Shown piece after piece: positions 1 to 15,381 of a DNA stretch of 64,000 nt (position 1 is its first letter; each line of letters begins with the position of its first letter). Origin of the DNA: Cephaloticoccus sp. Lineage in GTDB: Bacteria > Verrucomicrobiota > Verrucomicrobiia > Opitutales > Opitutaceae. Location: assembly GCA_030833445.1 (NCBI GenBank), contig JAURHD010000008.1, forward strand, positions 62,001 to 126,000, written 5' to 3'. Below the pieces are notes generated by a model that worked only from the letters and a program-made list of their open reading frames with translations, made no database searches and had not been told where the DNA came from. The position numbers and the translations under genes were made by a program.

Positions 1-359
1 TCATTCAGATGCACCTTTACGGTGAGGACGGCAAGGTGATCAACAAGCCTTGGTATTTCGTCAAGGAGGTCAACGGGGTCATTGGTTTTGTCGGCGGCGA
101 AGCCCCGGCGGCCCTGCGGCAATCCGAGATCGATGAAATTCGCGCCCGCATCGAGGCCGCCAATGGCAAGGAAGTGCCGAAAATTCAATACGCCGAAGCC
201 GAGGAAGTTAAGATCACCGACGGTGCCTTCACCAATCTTACCGGGCGGATCGACGAAATCGATCCCGACCGCGGCAAGCTCAAGATTTCTGTTTCCATTT
301 TTGGCCGGTTTACCCCGGTCGAGCTCGAATACTGGCAGGTGCAGCGCATCACCGAATGA
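1..359 (+). CDS. nusG: Transcription termination/antitermination factor NusG (C-terminal part, cut by window edge)
   Basis: NusG travels with RNA polymerase and links it to Rho or to S10 of the following ribosome. The frame is open to the left edge (first complete codon at base 3), so the start and most of the NGN domain lie outside the window. The end of the NGN domain is visible (GVIGFVGGE), then a linker, then a KOW domain (FTNLTGRIDEIDPDRGKLK followed by a SIFGR turn) that ends the protein. It lies directly before rplK, the usual secE-nusG-rplK order. The methionine at base 9 is internal to the NGN domain and is not the start. Confidence 0.95.
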   Translation, partial: IQMHLYGEDGKVINKPWYFVKEVNGVIGFVGGEAPAALRQSEIDEIRARIEAANGKEVPKIQYAEAEEVKITDGAFTNLTGRIDEIDPDRGKLKISVSIFGRFTPVELEYWQVQRITE

Positions 360-424
360 TGCACGCTCTCTCTGACACCCTGCCGCAACAACTACTCACA
401 TACTGATCCGCGTCTTTCACTCAC

Positions 425-850
425 ATGGCTAAGAAGATTCAAGGTTATATCCGTCTCCAACTGCCCGCCGGTGCGGCCAATCCCGCGCCTCCGGTCGGTC
501 CCGCACTTGGTGCGCAAGGCGTCAACATCATGGCGTTCTGTAAAGAATTCAACGCCAAGACCAAAGACCAGAACGGCATGATTTTGCCGGTCGTGATCAC
601 GGTTTTCACCGACAAGAGCTTCACGTTCATCCTGAAGTCACCTCCGGCTGCGGTGCTCCTCAAGAAGGCCGCCAACATTGCCTCCGGTTCCGCCACCCCC
701 AACAAGGTCAAAGTGGGCAAGGTTACCCGCAAGCAACTCGCCGAAATTTACAAGCTCAAGGCCAAGGATCTCAACGCGAACGACGAGGCGGCAGGAATCA
801 AGATCATTGCCGGCACCGCCCGCAACATGGGTCTCGAAGTAATCGACTAA
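425..850 (+). CDS. rplK: 50S ribosomal protein L11
   Basis: L11 binds the GTPase-associated region of 23S rRNA and is needed for RelA-dependent stringent signalling. The 141 residues are the normal length. The proline-rich N-terminal domain ([19 protein letters not shown]) carries the lysine and proline positions typical of the family, and the C-terminal rRNA-binding domain ends in [10 protein letters not shown]. It follows nusG by 65 bases and precedes rplA. The leader before the ATG (gtctttcactcac) has no Shine-Dalgarno sequence, although the gene must be highly expressed. Confidence 0.98.
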   Translation: MAKKIQGYIRLQLPAGAANPAPPVGPALGAQGVNIMAFCKEFNAKTKDQNGMILPVVITVFTDKSFTFILKSPPAAVLLKKAANIASGSATPNKVKVGKVTRKQLAEIYKLKAKDLNANDEAAGIKIIAGTARNMGLEVID

Positions 851-913
851 TTTCACTCAAACCAACCACTCAACGCGGGAGTCTTCGGACGTCTGCACCG
901 CAAGGAGTCATCA

Positions 914-1609
914 ATGGATAAACACAGCAAACGTTACGTCAGCGGCACCAAGGTCGCTGATCTCAGCAAAGAATACGCCCTGTCGGAAGCCGTGGCACTG
1001 CTCACGAAGTTTCCTTCGGCCAAGTTCGACGAGACCGTCGAGCTTTCACTGCGTCTCGGCGTAGACGCCACCGCCGGCGAACAGATGGTTCGCGGCACCA
1101 CGCCTTTGCCCAACGGTTCGGGCAAAAAGGTCCGGGTTATCGTCTTCACTGACGCTCCTGAGGCCGCTCTCGCTGCGGGTGCCGATGAGGCTGGCATGGC
1201 CGAGCTCATGAAGAAGGTCAGCGAAGGCTGGCTCGAATTCGACGTCGCGATCGCGACGACCGAAGCCATGAAGCAGGTTCGCACTTTGGCACGCGTGCTG
1301 GGTCCGAAGGGACTGATGCCCAACCCAAAATCTGGCACGGTGACCGACGATATCCCCGCCGGGATCAAGGCCGTCAAAGCCGGTCGCGTTGAGTTCAAGA
1401 TGGATAAGTCGGCCAACATCGGTGTTGGCATTGGCAAGCGCTCCTTCACCGCCGAGCAAATTGTCGAGAACGCCCAGGCCGTAATCGAGGCCATCGGCAA
1501 AGCCCGCCCCGCCACTTTCAAGGGCACGGGTTACATCAAGAGCATTTCACTATCTTCCAGCATGAGCCCGGGTGTGCGCATTGCCTCCGGTGAGTTCAGC
1601 AAATTCTAA
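914..1609 (+). CDS. rplA: 50S ribosomal protein L1
   Basis: L1 forms the mobile L1 stalk that helps release E-site tRNA; in other bacteria it also represses its own rplK-rplA mRNA. At 231 residues it has normal length. The two-domain signature is clear: KFDETVELSLRLGVDA near residue 40, the LGPKGLMPNPKSGTV motif in the middle, and the VEFKMDKSANIGVGIGK strand of the rRNA-binding domain. A good Shine-Dalgarno (caaggag) lies 8 bases before the ATG. The next gene, rplJ, begins only 11 bases after the stop, so the two are co-transcribed. Confidence 0.98.
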   Translation: MDKHSKRYVSGTKVADLSKEYALSEAVALLTKFPSAKFDETVELSLRLGVDATAGEQMVRGTTPLPNGSGKKVRVIVFTDAPEAALAAGADEAGMAELMKKVSEGWLEFDVAIATTEAMKQVRTLARVLGPKGLMPNPKSGTVTDDIPAGIKAVKAGRVEFKMDKSANIGVGIGKRSFTAEQIVENAQAVIEAIGKARPATFKGTGYIKSISLSSSMSPGVRIASGEFSKF

Positions 1610-1620
1610 GGAATCCGACC

Positions 1621-2109
1621 ATGAGAGCCGAAAAACAATATCTAGTCGCCGAGGTCGAGACCCACCTCAAGAAGTCTGACTACGTCATTCTGACCAACTT
1701 CACCGGTGTCACGGTTTCTGACGTCGCCGAATTACGCGCCGAACTCGTCAAAGAGAACGCGGAATTCCACGTCGTTAAGAACAGCTCTTTGCGCGTGGCC
1801 GCCAAGGCCATGGGCCTGCCTGAGTTTGAAGCCGCCCTCGCCGGACCTACCGCGATCGTGGTTGGCGGTGAAAATACTGCCGGCGTCGCCAAGATTCTGA
1901 AGCAGTTCTTCACGACCAAGCAGAAGCTCGAGCTGAAGGTTGGTGTCATGGAGAAGAAGCTCGTCACCGCCGAAGTGCTGGCCGCCATCGCCGACCTGCC
2001 TCCGTTCGACGTCTTGCGCGCGCAGTTCCTCAGCTTGCTCACCAGCAATGCTGCGTCCTTCGTCCGCCTCCTCGACGCCAAGGTCAAAAAAGATCAACCC
2101 GCTGCCTAA
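1621..2109 (+). CDS. rplJ: 50S ribosomal protein L10
   Basis: L10 anchors the L7/L12 dimers to the ribosomal stalk. It is 162 residues long. The N-terminal rRNA-binding domain (MRAEKQYLVAEVE, then SDYVILTNFTGVTV) is followed by the LRxELxxxxAEFxVVKNS pattern and a C-terminal helical segment that would bind L12 (RLLDAKVKKDQPAA). In E. coli an autoregulatory leader sits in front of rplJ. Here the gap to rplA is only 11 bases, and the structured spacer lies after rplJ instead, before rplL. Confidence 0.97.
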   Translation: MRAEKQYLVAEVETHLKKSDYVILTNFTGVTVSDVAELRAELVKENAEFHVVKNSSLRVAAKAMGLPEFEAALAGPTAIVVGGENTAGVAKILKQFFTTKQKLELKVGVMEKKLVTAEVLAAIADLPPFDVLRAQFLSLLTSNAASFVRLLDAKVKKDQPAA

Positions 2110-2179
2110 ACAACCATAACATAACTTTGCGAGAGCGTCGGACCACGGTTCGGCAACCTCAAAAAAACAATACATCCAA

Positions 2180-2240
2180 GGGCTGAGCTAGGGGATACGT
2201 CTCTTAAACGTGTTTCACTCCCGAAACCGCTAGCAGGCCC
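2180..2240 (+). promoter_or_regulatory. Predicted three-way-junction RNA leader directly before the rplL ribosome binding site
   Basis: The rplJ-rplL spacer (2110-2255) contains nested complementarity. GGGC (2180-2183) pairs with GCCC (2237-2240). GCTAG (2187-2191) pairs with CTAGC (2230-2234). Inside are two side-by-side hairpins, ACGT (2197-2200)/ACGT (2208-2211) and GTTTC (2212-2216)/GAAAC (2223-2227). The outer stem ends right at AGGA (2241-2244), the Shine-Dalgarno of rplL. The layout suggests an autoregulatory leader or a translation control element. The pairing is seen in the sequence; the function is inferred. Confidence 0.5.
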
Positions 2241-2255
2241 AGGAAAACTACTACC

Positions 2256-2636
2256 ATGAGTAACATTACCAAAGACCAAGTCATCGAGTGGCTGTCCGCT
2301 CAACCTGTCCTCGACCTCGCTGCGCTCGTTAAAGACCTCGAGGAAAAGTGGGGCGTTTCTGCCGCTGCTGCCGTTGTCGCCGCCTCTCCTGGCGCTGGCG
2401 CAGGTGCTGCTGCCGCTGAAGAGAAGACCGAGTTCGACGTCATCCTTGCCGATGCTGGTGCCAACAAGATTGGCGTCATCAAGGAAGTCCGCGCCATCAC
2501 TGGCTTGGGCCTCAAGGAAGCCAAAGATCTCGTCGAGGCCGCACCGAAGCCAGTCAAAGAGGCTGCTTCCAAGGCCGACGCCGAAGAGATCAAAAAGAAA
2601 CTCGAAGCTGCCGGCGCCAAGGTCGAACTCAAGTAA
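2256..2636 (+). CDS. rplL: 50S ribosomal protein L7/L12
   Basis: This is the multicopy stalk protein that recruits translational GTPases. In its 126 residues the N-terminal dimerisation helix region ([17 protein letters not shown]) leads into an Ala/Gly-rich hinge (residues about 38-55). The C-terminal factor-binding domain follows, with [20 protein letters not shown], where this lysine-rich face contacts EF-G and EF-Tu. AGGA precedes the ATG by 11 bases, at the foot of a foldable leader. A spacer with two hairpins separates it from rpoB. Confidence 0.98.
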   Translation: MSNITKDQVIEWLSAQPVLDLAALVKDLEEKWGVSAAAAVVAASPGAGAGAAAAEEKTEFDVILADAGANKIGVIKEVRAITGLGLKEAKDLVEAAPKPVKEAASKADAEEIKKKLEAAGAKVELK

Positions 2637-2679
2637 TCCACTTGGTCGATTTCGTCTCAAAACTTCCGAATCTTTCGGG

Positions 2680-2706
2680 GCAGGCCGTGTTTTCACGCGG
2701 CCTGTC
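2680..2706 (+). terminator. First hairpin of the rplL-rpoB spacer (possible attenuator)
   Basis: CAGGCCGTG (2681-2689) pairs with CACGCGGCCTG across a TTTT loop, with a two-base bulge on the 3' side, and is followed by a T-rich but interrupted tract (tcctttgccttttc). The rplL-rpoB gap of E. coli contains a partial terminator that lowers rpoBC expression relative to ribosomal proteins. The position here fits such an attenuator, but its strength cannot be judged by eye. Confidence 0.5.
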
Positions 2707-2743
2707 CTTTGCCTTTTCTCATTTCGTTCTTTCGTTAGTCCGT

Positions 2744-2763
2744 CGCGCCGGCATTTCGGCGCG
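2744..2763 (+). terminator. Second hairpin of the rplL-rpoB spacer (possible attenuator)
   Basis: A perfect 7-bp stem, CGCGCCG (2744-2750)/CGGCGCG (2757-2763), has a 6-base loop and is followed by cttttcagtcctttctttc. It stands 37 bases before the rpoB start and 38 bases after the first hairpin. The tandem arrangement supports partial termination or RNA processing between rplL and rpoB. Confidence 0.5.
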
Positions 2764-2800
2764 CTTTTCAGTCCTTTCTTTCATCTAACCGGGTAAAAAC

Positions 2801-5800
2801 ATGGCCGACCGCACACACTCAGATCGCATCAACTTCGGCAATCTTCGCGAAGTCATCCAGCCGCCGAATCTGATCGAGATTCAGATCACCTCGTATCTGG
2901 ACTTCCTGCAGAAGGGTCTGCCGGACAAGCAGCGCAAGCCCCAAGGGCTTGAGGCCGTCTTCCGCGAGGTCTTCCCGATCGAGTCCTATGATGGCCGACT
3001 GACCCTCGAATACGTCTCCTACACCTTGGGCGATCCCAAGAACTCGGAGATCGAATGTATCCGTGATGGCGTCACCTATTCAGTGCCCCTATATGTGAAG
3101 CTGCGCCTACGGGAAGAAGACTTCATCAAGGACGAAGAAATTTACATGGGTGAAATTCCCATGGTGACCGAGCGTGGCTCGTTCATCATCAACGGCGCCG
3201 AACGCGTCGTCGTATCGCAGTTGCACCGTTCACCCGGCATCGCTTTTGAGGTCACCCCGCATCCGAACGGCAAGTTGCTGCACTCCTTCCGCATCATTCC
3301 CGATCGCGGCACTTGGCTTGAAGTTCAGTTCGACAATAACGACCTGCTTTACGTCTATCTCGACCGTCGTCGTCGTCGTCGCAAGTTCCTCATCACGACG
3401 ATGCTGCGCGCCGTCGGATATTCCAGCGACATCGACATCCTGAACCTCTTCTATGAGATCAAGGATCTCAAGGTATCCAAAGCGCTCGACCTCGAGAACG
3501 TCTCAACGCTGGTGCTCGTGGAAGACGCCATCGACGCCCAAAAGGGTGTCGTGCTGGCCCGCGCTTTCGAGCCGCTGACCAAGCAGATCGTGCGCACCTT
3601 TGAGAAGCATGATATCAACACAATTCGCGTGATCGACACCTCAGGTGACGAAGGCGCAATTATCCGTGCTCTTAAAAAGGATCCGACTCGCAACGAGGAG
3701 GAAGCTCTCAAGGAAATTTACAAGCGTCTCCGCCCCGGTGAACCGCCGACCACGGCCAACGCCAAGGCACTGCTCAAACGCCTCTTCTTTGATCCCAAGC
3801 GCTATGACCTCGGCCGCGTCGGTCGTTACAAAGTCAACCAAAAACTCGGTCTCAAGGTTGAGCTCGAGCAGCGCATTTTGGAATCCGGTGACGTCGTTGC
3901 CGCGACCAAGTATCTCGTCCGCCTCAAGCGCGGTGAGGGTGTGGTTGATGACATCGACCATCTGGGTTCCCGCCGCGTCCGCACCGTGGGCGAATTGCTC
4001 GCCAACCAGTGCCGTCTGGGTCTCAGCCGCACGGAACGTCTCGTGCGCGAGCGCATGACGATGTATGATCAGAGCGTTGATTCGATCACGCCGCAAAAGC
4101 TGATCAATCCGAAGGCTCTCACCACCGTCATCCGCGACTTCTTTGCCCGTTCGCAGCTGTCGCAGTTCATGGACCAGATCAACCCCCTCGCCGAGGTCAC
4201 GCACAAGCGTCGCCTCTCCGCGCTCGGGCCTGGTGGTCTTAACCGTGAACGTGCCGGCTTTGAAGTGCGTGACGTTCATCCGTCGCACTACGGCCGTATT
4301 TGTCCGATCGAAACCCCTGAAGGTCCGAATATCGGTCTCATCAATTCCCTCTCGACCTATGCCCGGGTCAACGAGTTCGGGTTCATCGAAACTCCTTACC
4401 GTTTGGTCAAAGGTGGCAAGGTAAGCGACAAGATCGAATACCTCACCGCCGACCAGGAAGAGGCCAAGGTTATTGCACAGGCGAATGCCGAAATCGATGA
4501 CAAGAACCAGTTCGTCGGCAAGGTCACCGTCCGTAAGGATGGAGAGTTTCTTGAAGTCGCCGCCGATGAGGTGGACTACATGGACGTCTCGCCGAAGCAG
4601 GTCATCTCGATTGCGGCCGGAATGATTCCGTTCCTTGAGCATGACGATGCCAACCGCGCCCTCATGGGTGCGAACATGCAACGCCAGGGTGTGCCGCTGC
4701 TCCAAGCCGAATCGCCTTTCGTGGGCACCGGTATTGAAGAGCGCGTCGCGCGTGACTCCAAGATTGTCGTGGTTGCCGAAGAGGGTGGGGTGGTCGCTTC
4801 CGTTGATGCCAAGCGCATCATCATCACCAAGGACGGCGAACTGCCGCGCACGGTGAAGCATGACCCGAAAAACGGCGTCTATGTTTACGAATTGCGCAAG
4901 TTCATGCGCTCGAATGCCGGCACCTGCTTCAATCAGAAGCCGCTCGTCAAGCACGGCCAAAAGATCAAGGCTCAGCAAATCATCGCCGACGGTCCCTCGA
5001 CCGAAAAGGGTGAAATGGCTCTCGGCCGCAACGTGCTCGTCGGGTTCATGCCATGGAACGGTTATAACTTCGAAGACGCCATCCTGATCTCTGAGAAGGT
5101 GCTCAAGGAAGATATCTTTACTTCGATTCACATTCAGGAATTCGAAGTCACTGCGCGTGACACCAAGCTCGGGCCGGAAGAAATCACCCGTGATATTCCG
5201 AACGTCGGTGAAGAAGCGCTCAAGAACCTCGACCATAACGGTGTCATCCGTATCGGTGCCGAAGTGAAGCCTGGCGACATCCTCGTCGGTAAGATCACGC
5301 CCAAGTCTGAAACGGAACTGGCCCCTGAAGAAAAACTCCTCCGGGCGATTTTCGGTGAAAAGGCCGCCGATGTTAAGGACACCTCACTCGTGGTGCCTTC
5401 CGGCGCCGCCGGTATCGTCATGGACGTCAAGGTTTCCTCCCGCATCGACAACGAAGTGGAGCGCCTGTCGCCTTCCGATCGTCGTCGCCAGATCAAGCAG
5501 ATCCAGGAAGAATACAAAACCCAGATGGACAAGTTGCGTGAAGGCCTCACCGAGGCACTTTCCAACATCCTCCTCGGTGAAAAGATTCCGCTCGATGTGA
5601 TCAACGGTGAATCCGGCGAAATCATCATCCCGGCCAATCGCAAGATTACCAAGACCCTCCTGCGTAAGCTCGCCGCCGTTTCCAAGCACGTCCAGATCGA
5701 CCCGTCCCCGGTTCGCATCAAGATCATGGAGATCATCGGCAGCTACCAGACCAAGTTCGACGAGCTCGAGAGCGACCGTGAACGCAAGATCGGTGCAGTC

Positions 5801-6580
5801 GAGGCGGGCGAGGGTGACGGCACCGGCGCCATCAAGCAGGTCAAGGTTTACATCGCCACCAAGCACAAGCTCGAGGTCGGTGACAAGATGGCAGGTCGTC
5901 ACGGTAACAAGGGTGTGGTCGCCAAGATCGTGCCCGAAGAGGACATGCCCTTCCTCCCGGACGGCACGCCCGTTGAAATCTGTCTTAATCCCCTCGGCGT
6001 GCCTTCGCGCATGAACGTGGGTCAGGTGCTTGAGACGCATTTGGGTTGGGCTTGTAAGAAGCTCGGCATCAAGGTGGCGACTCCGGTGTTCGACGGTATT
6101 TCCGAAAAGAAGGTCCGCGAATATCTCAAGGAGGCGAATCTGCCTTCCTCCGGTAAGAGCGTCTTGTTTGACGGCCGCACCGGTGAGCAGATCGATCAAC
6201 AAGTGGTGGTGGGCTACATCTACATGATGAAGTTGAATCACTTGGTCTCGCACAAGATTCACGCTCGTGCGGTTGGTCCTTACTCCCTCGTCACGCAACA
6301 GCCCTTGGGCGGCAAGGCCCAATACGGCGGCCAGCGTTTTGGCGAAATGGAAGTGTGGGCGCTCGAAGCTTACGGCGCGGCGCACACCTTGCAGGAATTG
6401 CTCACCGTCAAATCCGACGACGTGCAGGGCCGCACCAAGATCTACGAATCGCTCGTCAAGGGCGACAACACGCTGCAGGCCGGCACGCCCGAGTCCTTCA
6501 ACGTTCTTATCAAGGAAATCCAATCCCTCGGCTTGGATATCAAGCTCAACAAACGCGACTCACTGGGCTTTGGCACCTGA
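2801..6580 (+). CDS. rpoB: DNA-directed RNA polymerase subunit beta
   Basis: RpoB is the catalytic beta subunit. In its 1259 residues all landmark regions are present: the N-terminal protrusion ([11 protein letters not shown]), the rifampicin pocket ([13 protein letters not shown], residues 451-463, then [14 protein letters not shown]), the [21 protein letters not shown] block, and the C-terminal [20 protein letters not shown] clamp contact. Within the rifampicin pocket the position matching E. coli N518 is isoleucine (I460); the residues matching D516, H526 and S531 are conserved. There is no Shine-Dalgarno (ctaaccgggtaaaaacATG). rpoC starts 40 bases downstream. Confidence 0.99.
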   Translation: MADRTHSDRINFGNLREVIQPPNLIEIQITSYLDFLQKGLPDKQRKPQGLEAVFREVFPIESYDGRLTLEYVSYTLGDPKNSEIECIRDGVTYSVPLYVKLRLREEDFIKDEEIYMGEIPMVTERGSFIINGAERVVVSQLHRSPGIAFEVTPHPNGKLLHSFRIIPDRGTWLEVQFDNNDLLYVYLDRRRRRRKFLITTMLRAVGYSSDIDILNLFYEIKDLKVSKALDLENVSTLVLVEDAIDAQKGVVLARAFEPLTKQIVRTFEKHDINTIRVIDTSGDEGAIIRALKKDPTRNEEEALKEIYKRLRPGEPPTTANAKALLKRLFFDPKRYDLGRVGRYKVNQKLGLKVELEQRILESGDVVAATKYLVRLKRGEGVVDDIDHLGSRRVRTVGELLANQCRLGLSRTERLVRERMTMYDQSVDSITPQKLINPKALTTVIRDFFARSQLSQFMDQINPLAEVTHKRRLSALGPGGLNRERAGFEVRDVHPSHYGRICPIETPEGPNIGLINSLSTYARVNEFGFIETPYRLVKGGKVSDKIEYLTADQEEAKVIAQANAEIDDKNQFVGKVTVRKDGEFLEVAADEVDYMDVSPKQVISIAAGMIPFLEHDDANRALMGANMQRQGVPLLQAESPFVGTGIEERVARDSKIVVVAEEGGVVASVDAKRIIITKDGELPRTVKHDPKNGVYVYELRKFMRSNAGTCFNQKPLVKHGQKIKAQQIIADGPSTEKGEMALGRNVLVGFMPWNGYNFEDAILISEKVLKEDIFTSIHIQEFEVTARDTKLGPEEITRDIPNVGEEALKNLDHNGVIRIGAEVKPGDILVGKITPKSETELAPEEKLLRAIFGEKAADVKDTSLVVPSGAAGIVMDVKVSSRIDNEVERLSPSDRRRQIKQIQEEYKTQMDKLREGLTEALSNILLGEKIPLDVINGESGEIIIPANRKITKTLLRKLAAVSKHVQIDPSPVRIKIMEIIGSYQTKFDELESDRERKIGAVEAGEGDGTGAIKQVKVYIATKHKLEVGDKMAGRHGNKGVVAKIVPEEDMPFLPDGTPVEICLNPLGVPSRMNVGQVLETHLGWACKKLGIKVATPVFDGISEKKVREYLKEANLPSSGKSVLFDGRTGEQIDQQVVVGYIYMMKLNHLVSHKIHARAVGPYSLVTQQPLGGKAQYGGQRFGEMEVWALEAYGAAHTLQELLTVKSDDVQGRTKIYESLVKGDNTLQAGTPESFNVLIKEIQSLGLDIKLNKRDSLGFGT

Positions 6581-6620
6581 GTCATCACGTATCCTTTAAA
6601 CAAGACCAAGGAAAGCATCC

Positions 6621-10775
<4,155 letters not shown>

Positions 10776-10798
10776 GCCAAATCCAAGTTACTACTCTC

Positions 10799-10830
10799 AG
10801 GCCGCGAATCCATGGATCCGCGGCCTTGCT
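10799..10830 (+). terminator. Terminator candidate after rpoC
   Basis: AGGCCGCG (10799-10806) and CGCGGCCT (10819-10826) form a perfect 8-bp stem. The loop itself contains the palindrome ATCCATGGAT, which can extend the helix beyond one A/C mismatch. A short T-run (tgctttta) follows. It stands 23 bases after the rpoC stop and would close the rplK-rpoC transcription unit. Confidence 0.65.
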
Positions 10831-10852
10831 TTTACTGGGTAAGAAACAGCTT

Positions 10853-10886
10853 GTAATGGGGTCAGGCTTTGTAGAATTTCCATTAC
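10853..10886. repeat. Short REP-like inverted repeat
   Basis: GTAATGG (10853-10859) and CCATTAC (10880-10886) are perfect inverted repeats around a 20-base centre starting gggtcaggctttg. It lies in the 431-base gene-free stretch 10776-11206 between two terminators, where a small imperfect palindrome typical of REP elements mobilised by TnpA-REP transposases would be tolerated. No second copy is visible in this window, so the repeat status is unproven. Confidence 0.35.
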
Positions 10887-10930
10887 CTCCCGCCAAAAAT
10901 CACAGGTTGAGCCTAGCTCCGTGTGGTTTA

Positions 10931-10959
10931 ACGCCCGGCCCTCGTGGCCGGGCGTTTTT
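10931..10959 (+). terminator. Strong rho-independent terminator between the rpoBC and str clusters
   Basis: ACGCCCGGCC (10931-10940), loop ctcgt, GGCCGGGCGT (10946-10955) form a perfect 10-bp GC-rich stem running into TTTTT (10955-10959). This is a textbook intrinsic terminator. Apart from it, the preceding terminator, a short inverted repeat and a candidate promoter, I see nothing else in the 431-base stretch 10776-11206. Confidence 0.9.
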
Positions 10960-11142
10960 CTTGGGCGAATTGAATAGAATTAGTGAAAATCCTGCTTGTA
11001 GCGGGGGAGGAAACCACCAAGTCTGCACGACCCTCATCTTCTCAGACGTGTTTCATCGCCCTCGATGGACCACAACTATGACTCGCGGAACGGGGCTGAA
11101 TCCCGATTTTCGCGAACCTTGATACTTTTCGCCAAAAAGTTC

Positions 11143-11170
11143 TTGCCGAGCATTTGGTGGGTGCTAGCTT
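11143..11170 (+). promoter_or_regulatory. Candidate sigma-70 promoter of the str-S10-spc-alpha cluster
   Basis: TTGCCG (11143-11148), a 16-base spacer and TAGCTT (11165-11170) preceded by TG in extended -10 position (tgcTAGCTT). It lies after two terminators and 36 bases before the rpsL start, where a promoter is required. It is called by eye; the match is moderate. Confidence 0.4.
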
Positions 11171-11206
11171 CTTCCTCTTTTCTCTAATTTTCACTCTTAA
11201 ATTCGT

Positions 11207-11587
11207 ATGCCGACTATCAATCAGCTCGTTCGCAAAGGCCGTCGCAAGGTCGTTGCCAAGTCGAAATCTCCGGCTTTGGACAGCAACCCGTTTCGCCGTG
11301 GCGTTTGCGTGCAGGTCATGACTCGCACCCCGAAGAAGCCCAACTCGGCTATTCGTAAGGTGGCGAAGGTTCGTCTGACCAACGGCAATGAAGTCATTTC
11401 CTACATTCCGGACGAGGGTCACTCGCTGCAGGAGCACTCCATTGTGCTCGTGCGCGGTGGTCGTGTGAAGGATTTGCCCGGTGTGCGTTACCATATCGTC
11501 CGCGGTGCCTTGGATGCTACCGGAGTGGAGAAGCGCCGGCGCAGTCGTTCCAAATACGGCGTCAAGCGTCCGAAGGCCGCCAATTAA
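11207..11587 (+). CDS. rpsL: 30S ribosomal protein S12
   Basis: S12 is part of the decoding centre. It has 126 residues with the hallmark loops [18 protein letters not shown] and [13 protein letters not shown], which hold the lysines whose changes give streptomycin resistance in other species; both are wild type. The end [11 protein letters not shown] is typical. It is the first gene after the double terminator, so it opens the str operon. No Shine-Dalgarno is seen in ttttcactcttaaattcgtATG. Confidence 0.98.
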   Translation: MPTINQLVRKGRRKVVAKSKSPALDSNPFRRGVCVQVMTRTPKKPNSAIRKVAKVRLTNGNEVISYIPDEGHSLQEHSIVLVRGGRVKDLPGVRYHIVRGALDATGVEKRRRSRSKYGVKRPKAAN

Positions 11588-11615
11588 TCATTTTTTCAAC
11601 CTAATATACTAAGCC

Positions 11616-12089
11616 ATGTCACGCCGTCACAGAGCAACCAAACGCAAGGTTGAGCCAGATATCCGCTACAACAGCCCGTTGGTAGCCCACTTGGTCAATG
11701 TCGTAATGAAGAGCGGCAAGAAGAACATTGCCCAGCGCATCGTTTATGGCGCCTTCGAAAAGGTCTCCGAGAAGCTCGACAAGGGTAATCCGGTCGATCT
11801 GTTGCTCGGCGCGATGGAAAACGCCCGCCCACGCCTTGAGGTCAAGAGCCGCCGCGTTGGTGGTGCTACCTATCAGGTGCCGGTAGAAATCTCTTTTGAG
11901 CGTCAGGAATCGGTCGCCCTCCGCTGGTTGGTGGCTGCGGCTAATGCCCGCAAGGGTATGCCGATGCACGATGCCCTCGCAGCCGAGATCGTCGATGCCT
12001 ACAATAACACGGGTGGGGTGGTTAAGAAGAAGGAAGATACCCACAAGATGGCGCAGGCTAACCGCGCTTTTGCTCACCTCCGCTGGTAA
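11616..12089 (+). CDS. rpsG: 30S ribosomal protein S7
   Basis: S7 nucleates assembly of the 30S head and lines the mRNA exit. Its 157 residues are normal for bacteria. Characteristic segments are [39 protein letters not shown] and [14 protein letters not shown], ending in [15 protein letters not shown]. It follows rpsL by 28 bases and fusA starts 7 bases after its stop. The leader (ttcaacctaatatactaagccATG) has no Shine-Dalgarno. Confidence 0.98.
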   Translation: MSRRHRATKRKVEPDIRYNSPLVAHLVNVVMKSGKKNIAQRIVYGAFEKVSEKLDKGNPVDLLLGAMENARPRLEVKSRRVGGATYQVPVEISFERQESVALRWLVAAANARKGMPMHDALAAEIVDAYNNTGGVVKKKEDTHKMAQANRAFAHLRW

Positions 12090-12096
12090 TACTGTC

Positions 12097-14286
<2,190 letters not shown>

Positions 14287-14301
14287 TCCCGCTTTACCGT
14301 C

Positions 14302-14610
14302 ATGAAAGGTCAACGCATTCGCATCAAACTCCAGGGCTTCGACTATCGGGTTATCGATCAGTCCGCCCTCGAGATCGTCGAGACCGCCAAGCGCTCCGGC
14401 GCCCGTGTCTCCGGTCCCATTCCGCTGCCTACCCGCATCGAAAAGTTGACCGTCAACCGTTCGCCGCACGTGGACAAGAAGTCCATGGAGCAGTTTGAAT
14501 CCCGCACTCACAAGCGGCTGATCGATATCATTGAGCCCACCGCTCAAACCGTCGATGAGCTCAAGAAACTCAATCTCCCTTCGGGCGTAGATATCACCAT
14601 CAACGTATAA
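14302..14610 (+). CDS. rpsJ: 30S ribosomal protein S10
   Basis: S10 sits in the 30S head and, as NusE, partners NusG and NusB in antitermination and coupling. Its 102 residues match the family throughout: [34 protein letters not shown], and the loop [19 protein letters not shown]. It follows fusA directly because tuf is missing, so str and S10 genes form one run. No Shine-Dalgarno is visible before the ATG (cccgctttaccgtcATG). Confidence 0.98.
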   Translation: MKGQRIRIKLQGFDYRVIDQSALEIVETAKRSGARVSGPIPLPTRIEKLTVNRSPHVDKKSMEQFESRTHKRLIDIIEPTAQTVDELKKLNLPSGVDITINV

Positions 14611-14715
14611 CTCACTTAACTCCATAGTTAGCAGTTGCCCAAGTGCGCCCGCGCACCGCTGGAGCTGTCTAATGTAGGTCGTTAAACGGAATTCTTCCAC
14701 CTACCGCTTAGCATT
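14611..14715 (+). other. rpsJ-rplC spacer with a small GC-rich hairpin
   Basis: This 105-base gap is unusually long for the inside of an S10 operon. It contains GTGCGC (14643-14648)/GCGCAC (14651-14656), best drawn as a 5-bp stem with a CCCG loop, flanked by cagttg and cagctg-like arms that could extend it imperfectly. No open frame or clear promoter is visible. It may be an RNA control element for rplC and the genes after it. Confidence 0.3.
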
Positions 14716-15363
14716 ATGATCACATCGCTTTTAGGTAAAAAACTCGGCATGACGCAGGTCTACGACGCTAACAACGTCTTAGTCCCCGTGACCGTTGTAG
14801 AAGCTGGCCCTTGTTCAATCGTTCAGGTCAAGACGACTGCGACGGATGGTTACAACGCCGTTCAATTGGGCTTTTCACAGCAAAAGACCAAAAACTCGAC
14901 TCGGGCAGAGTTGAACCACGCCAAGAAGGCAGGGCTCGCAGTCGCGCCCCGCGTTTTGAGCGAAGTCCGCCTCGGCGACACCCCGACGGCCAAGGCCGGC
15001 GACGTGTTGACGGTTGAAATTTTTAGCGCCGGCCAGATGGTCGACGTGATCGGCATCAGCAAAGGTAAGGGTTTCGCCGGGGTGGTGAAGCGCTTCCGGG
15101 TTGCTGGTGGTCCGGCCTCCCACGGTTCGATGTTCCATCGCCGCATCGGTTCCATCGGTATGCGTCAGACACCTGGCCGCTCCTGGAAGAATCAAAAGAT
15201 GCCCGGTCACATGGGTAGCGAGCGCCGCACGGTGCAAAACCTGAGTGTCGTCCAGGTGATCGGTGAAAAGAATCTTCTTCTGGTCAAGGGCGCCATTCCC
15301 GGCGCAAACGGTGACGACGTGCTCGTCCGTCTGGCTATCAAGGGCCAGCCCAAAAACGCCTAA
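14716..15363 (+). CDS. rplC: 50S ribosomal protein L3
   Basis: L3 is an early assembly protein whose long loop reaches the peptidyl-transferase centre. In its 215 residues the N-terminus LLGKKLGMTQVYD is typical, and the loop GGPASHGSMFHRRIGSIG is followed by MRQTPGRSWKNQKMPGHMG. E. coli has a methylated glutamine at the position of this Met (IGQRQTPG); here it is methionine, so PrmB-type methylation of that residue would not occur. No Shine-Dalgarno is seen (ctaccgcttagcattATG). Confidence 0.98.
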   Translation: MITSLLGKKLGMTQVYDANNVLVPVTVVEAGPCSIVQVKTTATDGYNAVQLGFSQQKTKNSTRAELNHAKKAGLAVAPRVLSEVRLGDTPTAKAGDVLTVEIFSAGQMVDVIGISKGKGFAGVVKRFRVAGGPASHGSMFHRRIGSIGMRQTPGRSWKNQKMPGHMGSERRTVQNLSVVQVIGEKNLLLVKGAIPGANGDDVLVRLAIKGQPKNA

Positions 15364-15381
15364 ACCGGAGCAACCATAGTC

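Noticed and set aside
3641-5236. Long open frame (531 codons) on the minus strand inside rpoB
   Set aside because: It is the antisense shadow of a codon-biased GC-rich gene. It has no recognisable protein motif and lies wholly within the unquestionable rpoB.
5384-6523. Minus-strand open frame of 379 codons inside rpoB
   Set aside because: Another antisense shadow, with His/Leu/Asp-rich nonsense composition and no family motif.
11896-12096. Upstream extension of the fusA frame into rpsG
   Set aside because: The extra 67 residues are an out-of-frame reading of rpsG. The EF-G family N-terminus begins after ATG 12097.
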